A stretch of DNA of 64,000 nt from Sinorhizobium sojae CCBAU 05684 (lineage in GTDB: Bacteria; Pseudomonadota; Alphaproteobacteria; Rhizobiales; Rhizobiaceae): positions 1,364,001-1,428,000 of the forward strand of contig NZ_CP023068.1 of the NCBI RefSeq assembly GCF_002288525.1, written 5' to 3'. Shown here one piece after another: positions 1 through 7,771 of this stretch (within the stretch, counting starts at the first letter, position 1; the number at the start of each line of letters is the position of its first letter). The notes under the pieces are model-generated. The model was not told where the DNA came from. It saw nothing but the letters and a program-made list of their open reading frames with translations, and made no database searches. The translations under genes and the position numbers were made by a program.

Positions 1-826
1 TGCCCCCAGTGCCGCCTGAGAGAGAGGTGCCACCGATGACAACCGCCGCGATGGCGTCGAGTTCATAGGAGACGCCCGAAGACGGTTGCACCGAGTCGAG
101 TCGCGCCGCGAGCACCATGCCGGAAAGGCCGGCGAGCAAGCTCGACACGACATAGACGAGCACGGTTGCGCGGTTCACATTAATGCCCGCGAGTCGAGCA
201 ACTTCGGCGTTGCCGCCGATCGCATAAAGCGAGCGCCCGCCATGGCGGTAGCGGAGATAGAGCAATCCGACGATAAAGACCACCAGCATCACGGCTACGG
301 TCAGCGTCAGAAAGCCGCCAAAACGAACGATCGCCATTGTATTAAACCAGGCGGGAAAGCCGATGAGCTGCTGTCCGTCGGTGATCATGTTTGCAAGGCC
401 GCGCGCAATCGACATCATGGCGAGCGTCGCGATAAACGCCGGCACGTTGAAGCGCGTTATGAGCAGCCCCGCGACAAGGCCGTTAAGCGAGGCAACGAGC
501 AGCGCGAGTGGGATGGCCAACCACATCGGCACGCCGGCCATGATGTTCAAATAGCCGAGGACCATCATCGCCAACGCCATGACGGAGCCGACCGCAAGAT
601 CGATCCCGCCGATCAGGATGACCAGTGTCATGCCTACGGCCATGACGCCAAGCACCGTGATCTGATCGAGCACATTGAGGAAGTTCCGGACCGACAGGAA
701 CTTGTCACTTGCGAAGGTCAGGAAGACGCACAGGACGATGAGACCAATCAAGGGCCCGGTTGCACCCCGCAGCGAGGGCAGCATCCTTCGGCCGACCACA
801 TCGTGTGTTTTCGCTAGCGCCGCCAT
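1..826 (-). CDS. Sugar ABC transporter permease, RbsC type (partial, 3' end outside window)
   Basis: Inner-membrane permease of a ribose/xylose-type ABC importer (BPD_transp_2 family). About 275 residues are visible, made of successive hydrophobic segments with the family patterns VILIGGIDLAVGSVMA near residue 70, YAIGGNAEVARLAGI near residue 200, and GGTSLSGG just before the left edge. Translation starts at the ATG ending at 826, preceded by a strong AGGAGG. The gene diverges from the transketolase operon, so the importer probably feeds that pathway. Its ATPase and binding protein are not in the window. The family call is firm; the sugar is unknown. Confidence 0.93.
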   Translation of the reverse strand, partial: MAALAKTHDVVGRRMLPSLRGATGPLIGLIVLCVFLTFASDKFLSVRNFLNVLDQITVLGVMAVGMTLVILIGGIDLAVGSVMALAMMVLGYLNIMAGVPMWLAIPLALLVASLNGLVAGLLITRFNVPAFIATLAMMSIARGLANMITDGQQLIGFPAWFNTMAIVRFGGFLTLTVAVMLVVFIVGLLYLRYRHGGRSLYAIGGNAEVARLAGINVNRATVLVYVVSSLLAGLSGMVLAARLDSVQPSSGVSYELDAIAAVVIGGTSLSGGTGG

Positions 827-872
827 AAATCCTCCTTCTCCAGCTATCTGCAGGCTCCTCCCGCTGAGGCGA

Positions 873-911
873 GCATAAATATTCACTCATGTGTTCAAAT
901 TCATACATGAG
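873..911. promoter_or_regulatory. Operator-like site in the divergent permease/transketolase promoter
   Basis: The direct repeat GCATAAATATTCA (873-885) is followed by an inverted repeat with arms CTCATGT (886-892) and ACATGAG (905-911) around a 12-base spacer. The stretch TATTCACTCAT (880-890) is the reverse complement of ATGAGTGAATA in front of the SorC regulator gene (4356-4366). A common binding site for that regulator is inferred. Confidence 0.5.
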
Positions 912-1014
912 CCTTAATCGGCGTGTCAACGGAGATTTGTTTGCGGAGGGAAATGGCTGCCGGCGGGGTTTGATGCTTGACAATGCCGCTCAATCTGCAA
1001 ACATATTTGATATC

Positions 1015-1034
1015 GCATAAATATTCATGAGAGG
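1015..1034 (+). promoter_or_regulatory. Second copy of the operator-like repeat, plus ribosome-binding site of the transketolase operon
   Basis: GCATAAATATTCA recurs exactly at 1015-1027, 142 bases after the first copy. It is followed by GAGAGG (1029-1034), which fits translation from the ATG at 1039 better than from the ATG at 1027. A regulator bound here would sit on the start of the operon. Confidence 0.45.
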
Positions 1035-1038
1035 TAAC

Positions 1039-1848
1039 ATGCAGCCGAACGATCTCGACCGGATCGCACGACAGATACGCCTTCGCGATCTGCAAGCGGT
1101 TTTCGAAGCCGGCGCCGGCCATATCGGCGGGGAAATGTCCGCCATCGACATTCTGACGGCGCTCTATTTCCGCGTGCTGCGCATCTGGCCTGACCAGCCG
1201 AAGCATCCGGAGCGTGACCGTTTCGTGCTGTCGAAGGGCCATGTGGCGCTGGCGCTCTATGTGACGCTCGCCAAGCGCGGCTTCATATCGGAAGAAGAAA
1301 TCGGCACATTCCTGAAGCCACATTCCCGCCTGAACGGGCATCCGAACTGCAACAAGGTTCCGGGCGTCGAGACCAACACAGGCCCGCTCGGGCATGGCCT
1401 GCCGGTTGCAGTCGGCATGGCGAAGGCCGCGAAGCTGACCGGCGCGAATTACCGCACCTATGTCATGACCGGCGACGGCGAGATGCAGGAAGGATCGAAC
1501 TGGGAGGCGATCGCATCCGCCGCGCAGTTCGGTCTCGACAACCTGACCCTGATCATCGACCACAACCGCTTCCAGCAGGGCGCGGCGCTGAAGGACACCA
1601 ACAACCTTGCTCCCTTCCCCGCCAAGCTCGAAGCCTTCGGCTGGGACGTCACCGAGATCAACGGCAACGCCATGGACGAGATCGTGCCCGCGCTGGAGCG
1701 CCGCGGCGAACGCCCGCACTGCATCGTCGCCCATACCAACAAGGGCCACGGCATTTCCTTCATGCAGGACAAGGTCGACTGGCACCACAAGGTGCCCAAT
1801 GCGGAACAATACGAAATAGCCGTGGCTGAGCTTTCGGAGGTCCTGTGA
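1039..1848 (+). CDS. Transketolase, N-terminal (thiamine-diphosphate-binding) subunit
   Basis: First half of a split transketolase, transferring two-carbon ketol units between sugar phosphates in the cytoplasm. The 269 residues carry SKGH (about 65-68), a G-P-L-G-H-G segment (about 115-120) and the thiamine-diphosphate/Mg motif GDGEMQEGSN (about 145-154). I chose the ATG at 1039 because GAGAGG lies 4 bases upstream; an in-frame ATG at 1027 is possible. The stop overlaps the start of the C-terminal subunit, so the two are translationally coupled. With the FGGY kinase and dehydrogenase downstream it probably acts on a dedicated ketose phosphate rather than in the general pentose phosphate pathway. 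Confidence 0.93.
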   Translation: MQPNDLDRIARQIRLRDLQAVFEAGAGHIGGEMSAIDILTALYFRVLRIWPDQPKHPERDRFVLSKGHVALALYVTLAKRGFISEEEIGTFLKPHSRLNGHPNCNKVPGVETNTGPLGHGLPVAVGMAKAAKLTGANYRTYVMTGDGEMQEGSNWEAIASAAQFGLDNLTLIIDHNRFQQGAALKDTNNLAPFPAKLEAFGWDVTEINGNAMDEIVPALERRGERPHCIVAHTNKGHGISFMQDKVDWHHKVPNAEQYEIAVAELSEVL

Positions 1849-2816
1849 TGAAGGACGTGATAACCTCCCCCAAGCTGCACGATTGCCGAGACGCCTTCGT
1901 TGCCGTGCTGGAGCGCCTCGGCGCGGACAATCCCAAGGTCGTCGCCGTCTGCAACGACTCCGTCGGCTCGTCCAAGCTCGGCGGCTTCAAGTCCAAATGG
2001 CCGGAGCGGCTGGTTAATGTCGGCATCGCCGAACAGAACATGGTCGGCGTCGGCGCGGGCCTTGCCAATGGCGGGCTGCTGCCCTTCGTCTGCGGCGCCG
2101 CCTGCTTCCTGACTGGCCGGTCGCTGGAGCAGATCAAGGCCGACATCGCCTATTCCAACGCAAACGTGAAGCTCATCGGCATTTCTTCCGGCATGGCCTA
2201 TGGCGAACTCGGCCCGACGCACCATTCCATCGAGGATTTCGCCTGGACCCGCGTGCTGCCGAATCTGCCCGTGATTGCGCCCTGTGATTCAATCGAAACG
2301 GCCGCGGCCGTGGAATGGGCGGCTCATTACGAGGGTCCGGTCTTCCTGCGCCTGTCGCGCGTCGGCGTCCCGGATCTGCTTCCGCCGGACCACAAGTTCG
2401 AGCTGGGCAAGGCCAACCTGCTACGCGACGGCGACGACATCACCCTTGTCGCCAACGGGACACTGACCCACCGCATGCTCAAGGCGGCCGATATCTTGGC
2501 CGAACAGGGATTCGAGGCTCGCGTCCTCAACATGGCGACAGTCCGGCCGATTGATGTCGATGCCGTGGTGGGTGCCGCGCGCGAAACCGGCGCCATCCTG
2601 ACAGCCGAAGAACACTCCACCTTTGGCGGCCTTGGCTCGGCAATTGCAGAATTCGTGGTGGCCGAAGCCCCGGTGCCGATGAAGATCCTCGGCGTTCCGG
2701 GCATCTTTGCCCCCACCGGTTCGGCCGAGTTCCTGCTTGACGAATTCGGCATGTCCCCCGCCGCCATCGCCAAGGCGGCCGTCGCATTGATTGCACGCAA
2801 ATCTTCCCGCGCATGA
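1848..2816 (+). CDS. Transketolase, C-terminal subunit
   Basis: Second half of the split transketolase (322 residues), containing the pyrimidine-binding and C-terminal domains. GIAEQNM (about 59-65) holds the glutamate that activates thiamine diphosphate. The start ATG at 1848 shares one base with the upstream TGA; GGAGG at 1836-1840 is well placed. A GTG at 1845 in the same frame is an alternative. The kinase gene follows 81 bases later. Split transketolases in sugar operons are known to act on unusual substrates such as apulose-4-phosphate; that parallel is an inference here. Confidence 0.93.
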   Translation: MKDVITSPKLHDCRDAFVAVLERLGADNPKVVAVCNDSVGSSKLGGFKSKWPERLVNVGIAEQNMVGVGAGLANGGLLPFVCGAACFLTGRSLEQIKADIAYSNANVKLIGISSGMAYGELGPTHHSIEDFAWTRVLPNLPVIAPCDSIETAAAVEWAAHYEGPVFLRLSRVGVPDLLPPDHKFELGKANLLRDGDDITLVANGTLTHRMLKAADILAEQGFEARVLNMATVRPIDVDAVVGAARETGAILTAEEHSTFGGLGSAIAEFVVAEAPVPMKILGVPGIFAPTGSAEFLLDEFGMSPAAIAKAAVALIARKSSRA

Positions 2817-2897
2817 TTGTGCGGGTTTAGATTTCGTGCCGGGCGCGGCCAACCCTCCCTGTCGCCGCGCCCCCAATTTCTGCCTGCCGGAGCCACC

Positions 2898-4367
2898 ATG
2901 ACAACCGCCATTCTCGCCATCGACCAGGGGACCACGAATTCCAAGGCCGTGCTCGTTTCCACCAGCGGGGAAATCCTGTCACGCGGCTCCTCTCCTGTTG
3001 GCATCGAACATCCCCAGCCCGGCTGGGTCGAACAGAGTCCGCTGCGCATTTGGGAATCGGTGCAGGAGGCGATCGCTTCCTGCCTGCAAGCCGGCCCTGT
3101 TGTGGATGTCCTCGGCATTGCAATCTCCAATCAACGCGAGTCCGTCACGGTGTGGGATGCCGCCACGGGGGAACCGCTCGGCCCGGTGGTGAGCTGGCAG
3201 TGCCGCCGCAGCGCGCCGGCCTGCGCCGAACTGATGGCGGCGGGTCATGGCGCGCGCGTTCAGGCGCTTACCGGGCTTCCCATCGACCCGATGTTCCCAG
3301 GCCCGAAGATGAAGTGGCTGCTCGACCGCGTGCCCGCCGGTCACAGGGTCCGGCTCGGAACGATCGACGCTTGGCTGATTCATTGCTTCACGGACGGCGC
3401 GGTCCATGCATGCGATGCCGCGAACGCCGCCCGCAGCCAGCTCTACGACCTCAACGCACAGGTCTGGAGTGACGAACTGTGTTGCCTTTTCGGTGTGCCG
3501 CAATCCGCCCTGCCCGTAGTACGCGACAGCGCCGCGCGTTTCGGAACGACGAAGAACGTGCCGGGCCTTCGCGACGGAATTCCGATCGCCTCGGCCATCG
3601 GCGACAGCCATGCCGCCCTCTTCGGCCACGGTGCGTTCAATCCCGGCGATAGCAAGGTGACCTTTGGCACCGGCTCGTCGGTCATGACGACCCTGCCCCG
3701 GTTCATCGCCCCAGAGCAGGGCATTACTACGACGATCGCTTGGTCGATCGCCGGAAAACCAACCTATGCGTTCGAGGGCAACATCCTCGTCTCGGCCGCC
3801 GCCCTGCCCTGGATGGCCGAGATGCTGGGCCTCCCGGATATACAGGCCCTCACCGATCTCGCCGCAACCGCTGAGCCCGGCGGGCCGGGCTTCGTGCCGG
3901 CCTTTGTCGGCCTCGGTGCGCCCTACTGGCATGCTGATGCACGAGCACTGTTTTCCGGCATCACCTTCAACACGACCCGCGCCCAGATGGCCCGAGCGGT
4001 AACCGATTCCATGGCCTTCCAGGTCCATGATGTCTTCAAGGCGATGTCCGATCAATCGCCGACGCCGCTCGGCCGCCTCTATGTCGATGGCGGGCCAAGT
4101 CAGAATACTTTCCTCATGCAATGCGTGGCCGACACGCTGAACCACGTCATCATCCAATGCGACGCGCCCGAGGCCTCCGCCCTTGGTGCAGCGTACCTCG
4201 CTGGCCTCTCGCTTGGTATCTGGTCCGATCTTGCCGCGATTGCGGCCCTGCCCCGCCCCGGCAATCCCATCGTGCCGCGTGCTTGCGATGCTACAGATCG
4301 CCTTCTGGTTTGGCAGGACGCGATCTACCGCTCGACCGCTCCGGGTTCTTCAACTATGAGTGAATAA
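2898..4367 (+). CDS. FGGY-family carbohydrate kinase
   Basis: Sugar or ketose kinase of 489 residues. It shows the N-terminal phosphate-binding motif DQGTTNS (about 9-15), an SNQRES segment, and VTFGTGSSV in the second actin-like domain, followed by YVDGGPSQN near residue 395. The general layout is glycerol-kinase/xylulokinase-like and the length is normal. The frame is open further upstream, but homology begins at the ATG at 2898. It lies between the transketolase and the SorC regulator, so it probably phosphorylates the ketose that the transketolase then cleaves. The stop codon lies within the operator-like sequence of the next gene. Substrate unknown. Confidence 0.9.
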   Translation: MTTAILAIDQGTTNSKAVLVSTSGEILSRGSSPVGIEHPQPGWVEQSPLRIWESVQEAIASCLQAGPVVDVLGIAISNQRESVTVWDAATGEPLGPVVSWQCRRSAPACAELMAAGHGARVQALTGLPIDPMFPGPKMKWLLDRVPAGHRVRLGTIDAWLIHCFTDGAVHACDAANAARSQLYDLNAQVWSDELCCLFGVPQSALPVVRDSAARFGTTKNVPGLRDGIPIASAIGDSHAALFGHGAFNPGDSKVTFGTGSSVMTTLPRFIAPEQGITTTIAWSIAGKPTYAFEGNILVSAAALPWMAEMLGLPDIQALTDLAATAEPGGPGFVPAFVGLGAPYWHADARALFSGITFNTTRAQMARAVTDSMAFQVHDVFKAMSDQSPTPLGRLYVDGGPSQNTFLMQCVADTLNHVIIQCDAPEASALGAAYLAGLSLGIWSDLAAIAALPRPGNPIVPRACDATDRLLVWQDAIYRSTAPGSSTMSE

Positions 4368-4374
4368 AAATTCA
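4356..4374 (+). promoter_or_regulatory. Operator-like palindrome in front of the SorC regulator
   Basis: ATGAGTGAATA (4356-4366) is identical, on the opposite strand, to TATTCACTCAT at 880-890. It overlaps the palindrome TGAATAAAAATTCA (4361-4374). The position, 15-33 bases before the regulator's ATG, suggests autoregulation. Confidence 0.45.
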
Positions 4375-4388
4375 CCCCGGAGGACCCC

Positions 4389-5339
4389 ATGGGACGGCTC
4401 AACGAGCTGCGACTGATCGCCCGAGTTGCGCAGATGTACCATATCGAAGGCAAGCGGCAGGCGGAAATCGCCGAGGGCATGCGCATGTCGCAGGCCACCG
4501 TTTCACGCATGCTAAAGCGGGCCGAGCAGGAAGACATCGTGCGCACGACAGTCATCCCGCCGCCGGGAACATTTACCGAGCTCGAATCGGCGCTGCGCGA
4601 ACGCTATGGCCTAACGGAAGCCATTGTCATCGACTGTTCCGAGGACCGCGACGGGGCGATCATGGCCCGCATCGGCGAGGCCGCAGCCCACTTCCTCGAA
4701 GTCACCCTGCAGCAGGACGAGATTGTCGGCGTCTCGAGCTGGAGCCAGACCATTCTGCGCATGGTGGACAATATCCACCCGCTCAAGAACGCAAAGGCCA
4801 AGTATATCGTCCAGATCCTCGGGGGGATGGGCGACGCCTCGGTACAGACCCATGCCACACAGCTCATGGCGCGACTGGGACGGCTCACCGGCGGTGAGCC
4901 GCGGCTCCTCCTCGTCCAGGGCATCACCTCCTCGCGCGAGGCAAAGCTCGTCATGCTGGCCGACCCTGTTGTACGTGAGACGATGGACCTGTTCGGACGT
5001 CTCAGCCTTGCCATCGTCGGTATCGGCGCGGTCGAACCGTCCGAACTCCTCGCCCGCTCCGGCAACGTCTTCTCCCGTCAGGAAATGGCGATGCTGCACG
5101 AGGCGGGCGCGGTTGGCGAGATCTCCTACCGGTTCTACGACAAGGACGGAAAACCGGTCGAAACGCCCCTCAACGAGCGCGTCATCGGTATTTCGCTGGA
5201 GGACCTGCGCAAGACTGACCGGGTTATCGCACTGGCGGGCGGCGAATCGAAAACCCAGGCCATCGCCGGCGCCCTGAAGCTGGGCATCATCGATGTGCTT
5301 GTCACCGACAAGTTCACTGCAGCTCGGCTCACGGCCTGA
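4389..5339 (+). CDS. SorC-family (LsrR/DeoR-like) sugar-responsive transcriptional regulator
   Basis: 316-residue regulator with an N-terminal helix-turn-helix (about residues 20-45, containing AEIAEGMRMSQATVSRML) and a large C-terminal sugar-phosphate-binding domain related to an isomerase fold. The C-terminal end carries ALAGGESKTQAI, typical of the family. GGAGGACCCC precedes the ATG. It is cotranscribed with the transketolase-kinase genes and probably controls them through the shared motif at 880-890 and 4356-4366, with a phosphorylated sugar as effector. The family is clear; the effector is unknown. Confidence 0.92.
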   Translation: MGRLNELRLIARVAQMYHIEGKRQAEIAEGMRMSQATVSRMLKRAEQEDIVRTTVIPPPGTFTELESALRERYGLTEAIVIDCSEDRDGAIMARIGEAAAHFLEVTLQQDEIVGVSSWSQTILRMVDNIHPLKNAKAKYIVQILGGMGDASVQTHATQLMARLGRLTGGEPRLLLVQGITSSREAKLVMLADPVVRETMDLFGRLSLAIVGIGAVEPSELLARSGNVFSRQEMAMLHEAGAVGEISYRFYDKDGKPVETPLNERVIGISLEDLRKTDRVIALAGGESKTQAIAGALKLGIIDVLVTDKFTAARLTA

Positions 5340-5390
5340 TCTTACCCGAGATCAGCCCTCGGCCTGCTGCGTATTATGGAGAAGACAGAC

Positions 5391-6176
5391 ATGAGACGTT
5401 TCGCAGGCCAGACGGTTTTTGTCACCGGGGGAAACAAGGGCATCGGGCGCGGCATTGCCAAGCGATTTGCCGAAGAGGGGGCAAAGATCGCTATCGCCGC
5501 GATCGAGAAGGACACGCCAGCGGCCGCCGAAACGCTGGCACAGGAAACGGGCGCCGAGGTGCTGGGCCTTACACTGGATGTGACGGACGCAAAGGCCGTT
5601 CAGGGGGCGTACGGCGAGGCCGAGGCGAAGCTCGGCGCCATTTCCGTCTCTGTGCAGAATGCCGGCGTCATCACCATCGCCAAGGTCGCGGACCTCACCG
5701 AGAGCGAATGGGACCTCAACCTCGACGTCAACACCAAGGGAGTCTTCCTCTGCTGCCAGGAGGCAATCCGCCGCTTCCGTGCCAGTGGCACGAAGGGTCG
5801 CCTGATCAACACCGCTTCCGGCCAGGCGCGTCAGGGCTTCATCTACACGCCGCACTACGCCGCCTCGAAATTCGGTGTCGTCGGGTTGACACAGAGCCTT
5901 GCCAAAGAACTCGCGCGCGAGGGCATAACAGTGAATGCAATCTGCCCCGGCATCATCCACACCGAGATGTGGGACTACAACGACCGTGTTTGGGGGAAGA
6001 TGCTCGGTGAATACGGCCCCGGCGAACTCATGGCCGAATGGGTCGAAGGCATCCCCATGGGCCGCGCCGGCACCCCCGCCGAAGTCGGCGCGCTTGTCGC
6101 CTTTCTCGCGTCGAACGATGCCGCCTACATCACCGGCCAGACCATTAATGTCGATGGCGGCTTGATCATGTCGTAG
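5391..6176 (+). CDS. Short-chain dehydrogenase/reductase (SDR)
   Basis: NAD(P)-dependent oxidoreductase of 261 residues. It has the Rossmann motif TGGNKGIG (about 12-19), NAG (about 90-92), the catalytic triad Ser143, Tyr156, Lys160 (YAASK), and the family's C-terminal end ITGQTINVDGG. The ATG at 5391 follows GGAGAAG by 6 bases, which favours it over the in-frame ATG at 5376. As last gene of the sugar operon it probably oxidises a polyol or sugar to the ketose that the FGGY kinase phosphorylates. That order of steps is inferred from context. Confidence 0.9.
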   Translation: MRRFAGQTVFVTGGNKGIGRGIAKRFAEEGAKIAIAAIEKDTPAAAETLAQETGAEVLGLTLDVTDAKAVQGAYGEAEAKLGAISVSVQNAGVITIAKVADLTESEWDLNLDVNTKGVFLCCQEAIRRFRASGTKGRLINTASGQARQGFIYTPHYAASKFGVVGLTQSLAKELAREGITVNAICPGIIHTEMWDYNDRVWGKMLGEYGPGELMAEWVEGIPMGRAGTPAEVGALVAFLASNDAAYITGQTINVDGGLIMS

Positions 6177-6668
6177 GGCAACCAGTCCGAGTGAACCGAA
6201 TCGAGCCCCGACAGTGTGCGCACGCTGTGAACCTGGCATTCTTCTCAGACCAATTCGGATTGAGAAGGCTGCCATCGCTGCAGCCTCGCGAAAAGTCTCA
6301 GAAGGAGCGGTTCAGTCCCCCACGTCGAAGCCAACGAACGGCTTAGATCAGCGTCCTGCCCTCCGAATGCGCGCTGTTCTGCATTGACGGCCGCCTACGG
6401 AGCGAAGGATACCGCCGATGACCGCTTCCTTCCGCAAAGCGGCAATCCAGTCGCATCGCAGTGAACTTCCGGTCACGACCCAATGCAGTCATTTGAAAAC
6501 AGGCGCAGGAATGGCTCGTTCAGCCCCATTGCAGCCACTCGGTCCATTGCAACGTTGCCGGCGATCTCTCGTAAGCGCACTCAAGGAGATCAAGAGATGG
6601 GGTAACATGATTCCTCGACTCCGCAACGGTTCGCGTGGTCGCGAATGCCAGGCAGCGCTGCTTCGGGA
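6177..6668. other. Non-coding stretch, no convincing gene
   Basis: Nearly 500 bases between the dehydrogenase and the convergent hydrolase. Short open frames exist (for example from 6418), but none has a convincing ribosome-binding site or recognisable domain. It separates the sugar locus from the detoxification block. Confidence 0.5.
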
Positions 6669-6693
6669 GCCGGCGGCGCTGACCGCCGCCGGC
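6669..6693. terminator. Hairpin between convergent genes, possible terminator
   Basis: Perfect 10-base stem GCCGGCGGCG / CGCCGCCGGC with a 5-base loop, 8 bases beyond the stop codon of the leftward hydrolase gene. There is no clear T run on either strand, so it may act as a weak or factor-assisted terminator or only stabilise the transcript end. Confidence 0.45.
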
Positions 6694-6701
6694 CCTTGTT
6701 G

Positions 6702-7532
6702 CTAGGCCTCGATGAACGCGAGCAGGTCAGGGTTGATCACATCGGCATGGGTCGTCAGCATGCCATGCGAGTAGCCCTCATAGACTTTGAGCGTGCCGTT
6801 CTTCAGAAGCTTGACGGCCAATCGCGCGGAACTGTCGATCGGCACGATCTGGTCGTCGTCTCCGTGCATCACCAGCGTCGGCACTTCGACCTTTTTCAGG
6901 TCCTCGGTGAAGTCGGTTTCGGAGAAGGCCTTGATCCCCTCGTAATGAGCCTTGGCGCTGCCCATCATGCCCTGCCGCCACCAGTTCTGGATCGCGACGG
7001 TCGAGACCTTCGCATCGGGGCGGTTGAATCCATAGAAAGGCCCGCTGGGCAGATCGAGGAAGAACTGGGCGCGGTTGGCCGCGAGCTGGGCGCGCAGGCC
7101 GTCGAACACTTCCATCGGAAGACCGCCCGAATAAGGTTCCGTCTTGAGCATGATTGGAGGAACGGCGCCGACCATCACGAGCTTGGCGACGCGGCCGGCA
7201 CCGTGGCGGGCGACATAAGCGAGTGCCTCGCCGCCGCCCGTGGAGTGGCCGATATGGATGGCGTCGCGGAGATCGAGCTGTTTCGCAAGCGCGGCGACAT
7301 CCGCCGCATAGTGGGCGATGTCGTGGCCGTCGCTGACCTGAGTCGAGCGGCCGTGCCCGCGCCGGTCGTGGGCGATCACGCGGTAGCCCGTGCTCAGGAA
7401 GTAGAGCATCTGCGCGTCCCAGTCGTCCGAGGAAAGCGGCCAACCGTGGTGGAACACGATCGGCTGGCCCGAGCCCCAATCCTTGTAGAAGATCTCGACG
7501 CCGTCTTCGGTCTTGATGAAGTTCTGGGTCAT
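6702..7532 (-). CDS. Alpha/beta hydrolase, cofactor-free (non-heme) chloroperoxidase-like
   Basis: 276-residue alpha/beta-fold hydrolase resembling bacterial chloroperoxidases/perhydrolases and arylesterases. The nucleophile elbow GHSTGG puts Ser at about 97. A late Asp lies in HGDDDQIVP and the His in GYSHGM, completing the triad; HHGWPLS near residue 30 is the oxyanion region. I used the internal ATG at 7532, preceded by AAAGGAAC, since upstream residues lack homology and this gives the usual length. It stands alone at the end of a leftward cluster of stress-type genes. Confidence 0.9.
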   Translation of the reverse strand: MTQNFIKTEDGVEIFYKDWGSGQPIVFHHGWPLSSDDWDAQMLYFLSTGYRVIAHDRRGHGRSTQVSDGHDIAHYAADVAALAKQLDLRDAIHIGHSTGGGEALAYVARHGAGRVAKLVMVGAVPPIMLKTEPYSGGLPMEVFDGLRAQLAANRAQFFLDLPSGPFYGFNRPDAKVSTVAIQNWWRQGMMGSAKAHYEGIKAFSETDFTEDLKKVEVPTLVMHGDDDQIVPIDSSARLAVKLLKNGTLKVYEGYSHGMLTTHADVINPDLLAFIEA

Positions 7533-7771
7533 GGGAACCGTTCCTTTGCTTTGGTTCGAAATGGAGGTTGCCGCCGCGGGACCGACTGCACCTTGATCCG
7601 GCACAACAGATGCGCCGGAAAGTAGAGTCGTCTGAGACGCTGGGTGGGCGAAGCTTGCTCTGCGCCTCCTCGCCGCCCCACCTTGAAGCCTAAGGACGCC
7701 CCCGGATAAGTCTTGTCGGTTCCCGTTGTGTTTTGGATAAAAGCGCCCGCGCCGCGTGCGGATGCTTGCGT

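Noticed and set aside
6418..6705. Possible 95-codon gene in the gap after the dehydrogenase
   Set aside because: No recognisable domain, no convincing ribosome-binding site, and it runs through the hairpin into the stop of the convergent hydrolase gene.
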